DNA of 5,194 nucleotides from Candidatus Cloacimonadota bacterium (GCA_029932755.1 JAOZPK010000132.1:1-5194); one strand, 5' to 3'; numbered from the stretch's first letter, positions 1 to 4,895 are shown. A program made the numbers and translations. Notes: generated from the letters alone by a model not told the origin.

Positions 1-54
1 CGCGTTCGGTTCGGGACCGAAAGGTCGGAAGTTCAAATCTTCTCATCCCGACCA
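1..54 (+). tRNA. tRNA-Pro (anticodon CGG), 5' end outside window
   Basis: This is the 3' part of a tRNA decoding CCG proline codons. The anticodon arm is complete: stem 5-9 (TTCGG) pairs perfectly with 17-21 (CCGAA) around the loop 10-16 TTCGGGA. That loop gives U33, anticodon CGG at 12-14 and G37, as expected for tRNA-Pro. The variable loop is 22-26. The T arm is 27-31/39-43 around the loop TTCAAAT, with one G-U pair. The 3' acceptor strand CATCCCG (44-50) implies a 5' strand CGGGATG just outside the window, giving the C1-G72 pair typical of bacterial tRNA-Pro. Discriminator A51 and a genomically encoded CCA (52-54) follow. The D arm and 5' acceptor strand are missing only because the window starts here. 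Confidence 0.93.
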
Positions 55-71
55 TAATTATATTGAGACAT

Positions 72-118
72 TTCGGGAACCAAAAGGTTGTCCCAATAAA
101 TCGGGATCATCCCGACCA
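72..118 (+). repeat. Degenerate copy of the tRNA-Pro 3' half
   Basis: This segment aligns with tRNA positions 10-54. It keeps the anticodon-loop sequence TTCGGGA (72-78, compare 10-16), CCAAAAGGTTG (compare CCGAAAGGTCG), AAATC and an exact CATCCCGACCA end (108-118, compare 44-54). The T arm is destroyed, and TCGGGAT (101-107) abuts the acceptor-like 3' strand. It cannot fold as a functional tRNA. It may be a decayed tRNA duplicate, or a scar of an element that integrated into the tRNA 3' end; the sequence alone does not decide. Confidence 0.6.
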
Positions 119-127
119 TTATTTTTC
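101..127 (+). terminator. Probable intrinsic terminator of the tRNA transcript
   Basis: TCGGGAT (101-107) and ATCCCGA (109-115) are perfect reverse complements, giving a 6-bp G/C-rich stem with a 3-nt loop. CCATTATTTTT follows. The T-rich tract starts about four bases after the stem, which is slightly late for a canonical terminator, so efficiency is uncertain. The 3' arm is the same sequence as the acceptor end of the upstream tRNA, so the hairpin may have arisen from a tRNA duplication. Confidence 0.5.
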
Positions 128-130
128 TGC

Positions 131-159
131 TTGACGTGAAATTTCAAGATTTATTGCAT
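131..159 (+). promoter_or_regulatory. Possible weak promoter for the 191-967 gene
   Basis: TTGACG (131-136) matches the sigma-70 -35 consensus at five of six positions. Seventeen bases later lies TTGCAT (154-159), a poor -10 match at three of six. It lies after the tRNA terminator-like hairpin and before the RBS of the next gene, which is the right place. The -10 assignment is weak. Confidence 0.3.
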
Positions 160-164
160 ACAAG

Positions 165-178
165 TTGAATATATTCAA
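165..178 (+). promoter_or_regulatory. 14-bp perfect palindrome upstream of the 191-967 gene
   Basis: TTGAATATATTCAA is its own reverse complement and ends two bases before the ribosome binding site AGGAG (181-185). A palindrome in this place could be an operator or an mRNA hairpin near the start codon. It is AT-rich, so chance occurrence in this genome is not negligible, and no cognate regulator is recognisable. Confidence 0.35.
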
Positions 179-190
179 GTAGGAGAAGCA

Positions 191-967
191 ATGGATTCTT
201 TATATGTTTTAGTTAGCAATCTTGAAAAAAAGATTGATTCTTTATTAATCATGTCAAATCAAACTACAGGTGACATATGGGAATTGATTAGGAATCTTCT
301 TCCTTTAGTAATTGCTTTTTTTGCAGTATTATATGGACCCAGATTACTTCGTAAGAGTTCTAAAGAACAACTTGAAAACATAAAAATAATAGAGAATAAT
401 AAATTTGAGCTTGAAAAGGAAAAATTAAAATTCGGTGTAGAAAAAGTAAAAGCAGAACTAAATTTAAAAATTGAAATGAAGTGGTTAGAAGATTTTTTTG
501 AATTAACATCTGAAATAAATGCTCTTTTATTTGTAATTGAACATTTTCCTAAAGTACAATTTGATATTTCAGAGGTTAAAAAATTTGAACAGTTCAAATT
601 CAAATTCACTATATTATTAGATTTAGCTAATTATTCTCATAAAAAGTTATACAATTCTTTTACAAGTATGATTAAAACATTACAGAAGGGAGAAAGAATC
701 TCCCAATCCCAAGAGTCATTAGACTTTACATCCATATGCCAGGTAATAATAAAAAGTAAACAAGAGAAATTACGAAATTTTTCTATAGTTGAGAAAAAGC
801 TATCTGAAAAATTAGAAGAATTAGAACTTTCGTTATCAAAACCTAATCCTGAAGAATTGTTAGAAATAGCTAAAAAATTCAATTCGGATTTTGAATTAAG
901 AAAACAAGTATTAAAAAAAATTAAAGAAAATGAGCAAGCTCAAGAAGAGGAAAAAGAAGTGAAGTAA
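191..967 (+). CDS. Membrane-anchored helical (coiled-coil) protein, unknown function
   Basis: I do not recognise this 258-residue protein. The start is supported by AGGAG (181-185) five bases before the ATG. A short polar N-terminus (1-31) precedes one hydrophobic segment at about residues 32-49 (LIRNLLPLVIAFFAVLYG), followed by a positive patch (PRLLRKSSK). The rest is almost entirely charged and helix-prone: residues ~56-100 are Lys/Glu-rich with heptad-like hydrophobic spacing, a more hydrophobic helical block follows (~98-120), and the C-terminus is strongly charged (EEEKEVK). The basic patch after the segment suggests a cytoplasmic C-terminal domain, by the positive-inside rule. No catalytic motif or signal peptidase site is seen. 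It is visibly A-rich (361-420 has 13 G+C of 60), richer than the secreted-protein gene downstream, which may indicate horizontal origin. Its site beside a tRNA fits accessory DNA. It stands alone, 304 bases from the hip operon. A role in defence or stress cannot be claimed from sequence. Confidence 0.8.
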   Translation: MDSLYVLVSNLEKKIDSLLIMSNQTTGDIWELIRNLLPLVIAFFAVLYGPRLLRKSSKEQLENIKIIENNKFELEKEKLKFGVEKVKAELNLKIEMKWLEDFFELTSEINALLFVIEHFPKVQFDISEVKKFEQFKFKFTILLDLANYSHKKLYNSFTSMIKTLQKGERISQSQESLDFTSICQVIIKSKQEKLRNFSIVEKKLSEKLEELELSLSKPNPEELLEIAKKFNSDFELRKQVLKKIKENEQAQEEEKEVK

Positions 968-973
968 ATATTT

Positions 974-988
974 GTGTCAAGTCGCAAC
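974..988 (+). repeat. Imperfect direct repeat, copy 1
   Basis: GTGTCAAGTCGCAAC recurs at 1040-1054 with one difference (C to T), 66 bases away. Copy 1 also forms an imperfect hairpin: TGTCAAG (975-981) against CTTGAAA (989-995), six of seven paired, 7-base loop. It begins seven bases after the stop codon of the 191-967 gene. It may be a dispersed intergenic repeat; the function is unknown. Confidence 0.5.
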
Positions 989-1039
989 CTTGAAACTTCT
1001 TTCGTTGTCACCTCACGTACTTTAGAAAATCAGGTTTTG

Positions 1040-1054
1040 GTGTCAAGTTGCAAC
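1040..1054 (+). repeat. Imperfect direct repeat, copy 2
   Basis: GTGTCAAGTTGCAAC matches 974-988 at 14 of 15 positions. The substitution creates the palindrome GTTGCAAC (1047-1054). This copy lacks the CTTGA-type right arm that follows copy 1, so the two copies are not equivalent hairpins. Confidence 0.5.
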
Positions 1055-1085
1055 AGTACAACAATTGGTTTAATTCCAATTATCC

Positions 1086-1101
1086 ATATCAATATTGATA
1101 T
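1086..1101. repeat. 16-bp perfect AT-rich palindrome
   Basis: ATATCAATATTGATAT is exactly self-complementary. It lies 70 bases upstream of the first hip operator and has a different sequence from the hip operators. It may be a separate regulator site, or simply chance in AT-rich DNA. Confidence 0.35.
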
Positions 1102-1170
1102 ATTATTAGTAAAGATTTGAGTGCCCGTTGTAAATAAGTATAAACCTGCATTTATTAAATAAGAGATAAA

Positions 1171-1188
1171 TATACCTTGAAAGGTATA
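1171..1188. promoter_or_regulatory. Putative HipB operator O1
   Basis: TATACCTTGAAAGGTATA is a perfect inverted repeat with 8-bp arms and a 2-bp centre. It resembles the E. coli hipBA operator form TATCC-N8-GGATA known from the literature: the same TAT-CC / GG-ATA symmetry with slightly different spacing. It is the most symmetric of three related sites upstream of the HTH gene and lies 17 bp upstream of the -35 box. Autoregulation by the HipB-like protein is inferred from position and family knowledge. Confidence 0.7.
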
Positions 1189-1204
1189 AAATATATAAAT
1201 AAAC

Positions 1205-1231
1205 TTGACAATATACCCGTAAGAGTATAAA
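1205..1231 (+). promoter_or_regulatory. hip operon promoter
   Basis: TTGACA (1205-1210) is a perfect -35 consensus and TATAAA (1226-1231) matches -10 at five of six. The spacer is 15 bp, shorter than the usual 17. Operator O2 covers the spacer and the start of the -10 box, so repressor bound there would block RNA polymerase. The predicted transcript would start near 1238-1240 and carry a leader of about 32-34 bases before the ATG. Confidence 0.65.
1212..1229. promoter_or_regulatory. Putative HipB operator O2, overlapping the promoter
   Basis: TATACCCGTAAGAGTATA has the same half-sites as O1 (TATACC ... GGTATA) with a single change in the right half (AGTATA). It starts exactly 41 bp after O1, about four helical turns, which places both sites on the same DNA face. 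It sits between the -35 box and the end of the -10 box. Confidence 0.65.
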
Positions 1232-1251
1232 AGAGGTCATGTTAATAAAAT

Positions 1252-1269
1252 TATGCTAGAAGAGGTATA
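1252..1269. promoter_or_regulatory. Putative HipB operator O3, overlapping the RBS
   Basis: TATGCTAGAAGAGGTATA has an intact right half (GGTATA) and a degenerate left half (TATGCT, four of six against TATACC). It starts 40 bp after O2 and continues the periodic spacing. All three right halves are followed by AA within the block RGTATAAAA (1183, 1224, 1264). The site overlaps the ribosome binding site AGAGG (1261-1265) and ends two bases before the hipB start codon. Confidence 0.5.
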
Positions 1270-1271
1270 AA

Positions 1272-1484
1272 ATGAGAAATAAATTAATCTTTTTCGTAAA
1301 AGAAAGAAGAAAACTTCTTAAGTTGACACAGAAGGATTTAGCAAAAAAAGCAGGTGTTGGATTGCGTTTTGTCCGCGATCTTGAACAAGGAAAAAAGACA
1401 CTCCGTATGGATAAAGTAAATCATGTATTAATGCTTTTCGGTTACCAACTCGGTCCAATAAAAGAAGAGTACAAAGATGAGTAG
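1272..1484 (+). CDS. hipB: HipB-like HTH antitoxin / autorepressor
   Basis: This 70-residue XRE-family DNA-binding protein is probably the repressor and antitoxin partner of the kinase module that follows. The helix-turn-helix is clear: TQKDLAKKAGV (19-29) followed by the recognition helix LRFVRDLEQGKK (31-42). The LRFVRDLEQGK and FGYQLG elements (56-61) are typical of HipB/Y4mF-type antitoxins encoded next to HipA proteins. The start is set by AGAGG (1261-1265), six bases upstream of the ATG. Its stop codon overlaps the start of the next gene by 8 nt, indicating an operon with translational coupling. It is compact, just past the HTH core, with no long C-terminal tail. Three operator-like repeats upstream support autoregulation. 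The family call is confident; the DNA targets and antitoxin activity are inferred. Confidence 0.9.
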   Translation: MRNKLIFFVKERRKLLKLTQKDLAKKAGVGLRFVRDLEQGKKTLRMDKVNHVLMLFGYQLGPIKEEYKDE

Positions 1485-1812
1485 AATGGCAAAAGTTTTT
1501 TATCAAGATATGTTTGCAGGAATTATTTCTGAAACAGATGAAGGATATTTATTCCACTATGAAGAAGAATATCTGCAAATAGAAAATGCAAAACCCGTAA
1601 GTCTTACTTTACCAGTAAGAAAAGAATCTTATAAAAGCAAAACGATATTTCCTTTTTTTGACGGACTTATTCCTGAAGGGTGGCTTTTGGATATAGCAGA
1701 AAACGTATGGAAGTTAAATATCAGAGATCGGATGGGCTTGCTTATAACTTGCTGTAAAGATTGTATCGGTGCAGTTAGTATAATCCCTATCAAGGAAGTT
1801 TCAGATGAATAA
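1477..1812 (+). CDS. hipS: HipS-like stand-alone HipA N-terminal domain
   Basis: This 111-residue protein matches the N-terminal subdomain that is fused to the kinase in classical HipA, here as a separate polypeptide. The family pattern is visible: a beta-rich start (KVFYQDMFAGII), PVSLTLPV (40-47), FPFFDGLIPEGW (58-69), an 'IRDRMGLL' helix (82-89) and a final CIGAVSIIP (96-104). In tripartite HipBST systems this small protein binds the kinase and is the main antitoxin, and a Trp in the LPEGW segment of E. coli HipS (W65, as I recall) is reported to enter the kinase active site. W69 here (W66 from the next Met) is the equivalent. The start at 1477 overlaps hipB by 8 nt, with GAAGAG (1464-1469) upstream; an in-frame ATG at 1486 is an alternative without a well-placed RBS. 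It ends with an 8-nt overlap into the kinase gene. It is not a kinase fragment: no ATP-binding motifs are present. Confidence 0.87.
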   Translation: MSRMAKVFYQDMFAGIISETDEGYLFHYEEEYLQIENAKPVSLTLPVRKESYKSKTIFPFFDGLIPEGWLLDIAENVWKLNIRDRMGLLITCCKDCIGAVSIIPIKEVSDE

Positions 1813-2752
1813 ATGCTTATATTGTTATGCTGAAATAAGTGAAGGAAAGGATTTTTTATATCATAAGAAATGTAGTAAAAAGTTTTTTGGATTTGAAATT
1901 GCACCAACCTTATCTTATACAAAATCTGAACTAAAAGAAGTAGCTGAAAAGATCATAAAGAGAAGTGTAACGGTTCCTGGAGTTCAAACAAAACTTTCCT
2001 TGCAAATCGAAAAAAACCGCAAAGAAGGTAATCGTTTTACTTTAGTCGGATTATGGGGAAACTACATTCTAAAACCACCTGTAGATAAATATCCAGAGCT
2101 TCCCCAAAATGAAGATCTAGTTATGCATCTGGCAGAGTTATTTGGCATAAAAATAGTTCCCCATGCTCTCATACCACTGAAATCAGGTGAACTTGCATAT
2201 ATTACCAGGCGAATAGATAGAACCAGAAAAAATGAGAAAATTCAAATGGAAGACTTATGCCAACTTTCAGAAAGATTAACTGAAGATAAATATAAGGGTT
2301 CGATGGAACAGGTAGCAAAAGTTGTAAAAAAATATTCTGCTAATCCGATGTTCGATGCTATCACCTTGTTTGAAATCACTCTATTTTCTTTTCTTACCGG
2401 TAATGCTGACATGCACCTTAAGAATTTTTCTTTGATTTACGAGCACAATTTCAATATGCTTGCTCCAGCTTATGATCTTCTTTCAACAAGGTTGGTGATT
2501 CCTCAAAAAGATGATCCTGAAGAATCGGCGTTAACAATAAATGGGAAAAAAAGTAATTTAACACGAAAAGATTTTGAAACTTATTCAAATAATACCGGTT
2601 TGAGTAAAAAACAGGCTGATAATGTTTTTGAGAAATTTAAAAGGATAATTCCTGTTGCACTTAATTTCATAGATAATAGTTTTTTGTCGAAGAATAAAAA
2701 AGGAGAATTAATAGAGCTTATCAAATCAAGAACTATGCAACTGAATTTGTAA
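1805..2752 (+). CDS. hipT: HipT-like Ser/Thr kinase toxin (HipA C-terminal family)
   Basis: This 315-residue HipA-fold kinase lacks the usual N-terminal domain, which is encoded just upstream. Family members arrest translation by phosphorylating aminoacyl-tRNA synthetases (GltX for HipA, TrpS for E. coli HipT); the target here is unknown. Visible elements in order: a Cys/His segment CLYC...HKKC (C4, C7, H20, C23), possibly zinc-binding; Gly-rich loop TVPGVQTKLSL (56-66); YILKPP with the ATP-contacting lysine K90; TRRIDR (134-139); GNADMHLKNFSL (199-210) with catalytic D202 and metal ligand N207; APAYDLLS (220-227) with metal-binding D224. All core catalytic residues are present, so it is probably active. 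Length is near that of E. coli HipT (~335) and well below HipA (~440). AAGGAAG (1792-1798), six bases before the ATG, supports this start, which overlaps hipS by 8 nt. Aligned on GxQxKL, T56 takes the HipA S150 autophosphorylation position and P58 that of the second HipT serine. Confidence 0.92.
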   Translation: MNKCLYCYAEISEGKDFLYHKKCSKKFFGFEIAPTLSYTKSELKEVAEKIIKRSVTVPGVQTKLSLQIEKNRKEGNRFTLVGLWGNYILKPPVDKYPELPQNEDLVMHLAELFGIKIVPHALIPLKSGELAYITRRIDRTRKNEKIQMEDLCQLSERLTEDKYKGSMEQVAKVVKKYSANPMFDAITLFEITLFSFLTGNADMHLKNFSLIYEHNFNMLAPAYDLLSTRLVIPQKDDPEESALTINGKKSNLTRKDFETYSNNTGLSKKQADNVFEKFKRIIPVALNFIDNSFLSKNKKGELIELIKSRTMQLNL

Positions 2753-2856
2753 TGATAATCAATTTTTTACATACTAGTTGCATATTTTGTTGGCAAGAAT
2801 GGAGATGCTTCAAGGTTGAATATTCTCTATTAATTTTTTTTTATATTGGAGGAAAA

Positions 2857-4815
2857 ATGAAAAAGACAATTGTATTTTCATTATGTATTATGCTTATTGC
2901 TGGAAGCCTAATGGCACAATGGAGTGATGATCCGTCAATTAACAATGCGATCTGCGATCTAAGTGGTGAACAGGCAATTCCAAAAGTAGCCACAAGTTCT
3001 ATTGGTGATACTTATATCGGCTGGTTTTCTAATGATTCCGGTAATTATGATGTTAGACTGCAAAGGTTAGACTCGCAGGGAAATGAGATGTGGGAACACA
3101 ATGGAATTCTCATAAGTGATAATTTGGCTATGACCTGGCTAACTGATTGGGACATGACAGTTGATGCTGACAATAATGCAATTCTGGTTTTCCAAGATAT
3201 CAGAAATGGTGGAAATAATAATATTTACGTTTATAAAATCTCTCCTGATGGTTCGTTCATCTGGGGAGATGATGGAATTGAGCTTTCGAATTCTGCTGCT
3301 TTCGATGTAGCACCAAAAGTTTGTGTAACATCAAACGGGACGACAGTTGTCACCTGGCAATCCGACGATGCAATAATAATGCAGAGAATTGCAGGCAATG
3401 GAACATTAGTTTGGGGTCCAAATGGAATAACACTGAGTTGTGCTGACACTTACTCTTGGCCGCAGCCTTTTGCTGTGGAAAATGATCATATTTTATTAAA
3501 GTTTTTCCACGATACAGGACCAGCTTATTCACCAACACGTCATTGTTTAATGCAAAAATTTGATAATGATGGTAATGCAGCATGGGCAAGTGATACTGTA
3601 GTTTCTGATGCCGGTGGAATTTCTGCTTGGACACAGATCTTTCCAATCGAATCTGATGGGGCTAATGGCTGCTTTATTGCATGGCATGATGATCGGGACA
3701 ATAATATGGATGCCAGCAGTTTTATCCAGCATATAAATAGCGATGGAACTTTAGGATTTACCGCAAATGGAGTTGAGCTTTCTACTCAAGCAGCCAGAGA
3801 AAACTATTATCCAAAGATCGCTTTTAATCCCACCAGTTGGGAACTTTATACTTTTTGGATGGAAACCGATAGTGACCAGAATCAGCGTGGACTTTACGGA
3901 CAGAAACTTGATGCTGAAGGAAACAGATTATGGACAGATAATGGAAAAACTATAATTGAGATTTCTGCAACAGGGATAATTCCAATAGCTGCAAGACAAG
4001 TAAATGATGATGTGATAGTTTGTTTTGAAGAAGCTTCCGGTGCTGTTAATTCTTTTATCAAAGCGACTCGATTAGATGCTGATGGTGAATTTGTTTGGGA
4101 TAATGATTTTGTAACAATGTGTTCTGTTGCATCAAGTAAAGTTCATAGTGAAGCAAGTTATTTTGCGAATGATCAGATTATTTGTGCATGGGAAGATGAC
4201 CGAAATGGTGGTAGTGATATTTTTGCACAAAATATTAATCTGGATGGAACACTTGGTGTTTCAGTTATGTATGGTACAATAGAAGGGAATGTAACATTAA
4301 ATGGTGGTTCTGGAAATGTAGAAGATGTTGAAGTAGCTGCAGGCTCTGTTACTGTTCATCCTGATGCTAATGGTGATTATATTATTTCAATTATACCAGG
4401 GACTTATCCAGTAATGGCTGGATTAGCTGGTTATGAAACTGTCGTATTTGAAGATGTTGTAGTTACAGAAGGTAATGCTACAACCGGAATTGATTTTACT
4501 TTAGTACCGGTTGTAAGTTCTGAAAATATTATTATTGCAGCTACAAAAATGGAAAGCAATTATCCCAACCCATTCAATCCAATTACAAATATTTCTTACA
4601 CAATTAAAGAAACTGGTCTTGTTACAATTGAAGTTTACAACTTAAGAGGTCAGCTTGTTAAAACGCTTGTTAATGAATTACAAGGAACTGGTAGCTTCAT
4701 AGCAGTTTGGGATGGAACAGATACTTCCAATAAATCTGTTTCTAGTGGAATTTACCTCTATAAAATGAAATCGAACAATTATACATCGACTAAAAAAATG
4801 ATCCTTATGAAGTAA
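2857..4815 (+). CDS. Secreted repeat protein with C-terminal T9SS-type sorting domain
   Basis: This 652-residue exported or cell-surface protein has unknown ligand and no enzymatic motif. It begins with a Sec signal peptide (MKKTIVFSLCIMLIAGSLMA, cleavage likely before Q21). Residues ~25-470 contain eight tandem units with the pattern 'QrLdxdGxxxWxxnGixlS', whose aromatic or equivalent positions are W79, W136, W186, W243, F301, W359, W414 and V468, spaced 50-58 residues. 'W-x-DDRNGGxDIFAQ' elements lie between them, suggesting a beta-propeller-like or stacked beta fold. Residues 472-552 resemble a carboxypeptidase-regulatory-like beta-sandwich (YGTIEGNV...GNGDY-type turn...PGTY). Residues 568-652 form a FlgD-like/type IX sorting domain (NYPNPFNP, VYNLRGQLVKTL, GIYLYKM, KKMILMK). 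GGAGG (2848-2852), four bases before the ATG, fixes the start; the frame is open back to 2752 but that would bury the signal peptide. The 104-base gap from hipT has T-runs but no convincing terminator, so partial readthrough is possible. Confidence 0.9.
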   Translation: MKKTIVFSLCIMLIAGSLMAQWSDDPSINNAICDLSGEQAIPKVATSSIGDTYIGWFSNDSGNYDVRLQRLDSQGNEMWEHNGILISDNLAMTWLTDWDMTVDADNNAILVFQDIRNGGNNNIYVYKISPDGSFIWGDDGIELSNSAAFDVAPKVCVTSNGTTVVTWQSDDAIIMQRIAGNGTLVWGPNGITLSCADTYSWPQPFAVENDHILLKFFHDTGPAYSPTRHCLMQKFDNDGNAAWASDTVVSDAGGISAWTQIFPIESDGANGCFIAWHDDRDNNMDASSFIQHINSDGTLGFTANGVELSTQAARENYYPKIAFNPTSWELYTFWMETDSDQNQRGLYGQKLDAEGNRLWTDNGKTIIEISATGIIPIAARQVNDDVIVCFEEASGAVNSFIKATRLDADGEFVWDNDFVTMCSVASSKVHSEASYFANDQIICAWEDDRNGGSDIFAQNINLDGTLGVSVMYGTIEGNVTLNGGSGNVEDVEVAAGSVTVHPDANGDYIISIIPGTYPVMAGLAGYETVVFEDVVVTEGNATTGIDFTLVPVVSSENIIIAATKMESNYPNPFNPITNISYTIKETGLVTIEVYNLRGQLVKTLVNELQGTGSFIAVWDGTDTSNKSVSSGIYLYKMKSNNYTSTKKMILMK

Positions 4816-4839
4816 TCCAAAGCTCCTTCTTTGAAATAG

Positions 4840-4867
4840 ATAAAAGCCCTGATATCAGGGCTTTTAT
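4840..4867. terminator. Bidirectional intrinsic terminator (28-bp perfect palindrome)
   Basis: The core GCCCTGATATCAGGGC (4846-4861) is flanked by A-tract and T-tract arms that are also complementary, giving a 28-bp perfect palindrome. In either direction the GC-rich stem is followed by TTTTAT, so it can terminate both the plus-strand secreted-protein gene (stop 4813-4815) and the convergent minus-strand gene (stop 4896-4898). Confidence 0.92.
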
Positions 4868-4895
4868 TACATCAATCAATATCAATAAATCTTAT

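Larger units (their letters stand above)
968..1271. other. 304-base gene-free stretch with repeats and hip regulatory region
   Basis: No plausible gene lies here. The left part (968-1062) holds an imperfect direct repeat (974-988 and 1040-1054). The middle holds a short inverted repeat AATTGG/CCAATT (1063-1068/1076-1081) and a 16-bp palindrome (1086-1101). The right part (1171-1271) is the promoter-operator region of the hip operon. I see no convincing terminator for the 191-967 gene: the best hairpin, 975-995, has one mismatch and no U-tract. Confidence 0.7.

Noticed and set aside
259..882. Minus-strand reading frames of 116 and 81 residues
   Set aside because: They are antisense to the 191-967 gene, Ser/Asn/Phe-rich as expected from the complement of an A-rich coding sequence, and lack start signals.
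1137..1145. A fourth hip operator at AGTATAAAC
   Set aside because: Only the right half-site is present. The left half is absent and the spacing to O1 (46 bp) is out of phase with the other sites.
1477..2752. hipS and hipT as one hipA gene broken by a frameshift
   Set aside because: The first product ends after a complete domain, the second has its own RBS and N-terminal Cys/His segment, and the junction has the same designed-looking overlap as hipB/hipS.
1..2752. A complete genomic island bounded by tRNA-derived attachment sites
   Set aside because: Only a close degenerate tRNA copy is seen, 64 bp away. No integrase and no distal copy of the tRNA end are present in the window.
2752..2856. 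Extended start at 2752 for the secreted-protein gene, adding 35 residues
   Set aside because: The extension lacks an RBS, overlaps the last base of the hipT stop codon and would bury a clear Sec signal peptide. GGAGG at 2848-2852 fits the ATG at 2857.
2753..2856. Terminator between hipT and the secreted-protein gene
   Set aside because: T-runs exist, but the only stems (such as TTCAA/TTGAA at 2809-2820) are short, AT-rich and nearly loopless.
3231..3955. Several short reading frames on both strands inside the secreted-protein gene
   Set aside because: They overlap a well-supported gene with continuous repeats and show no family motifs or RBS.
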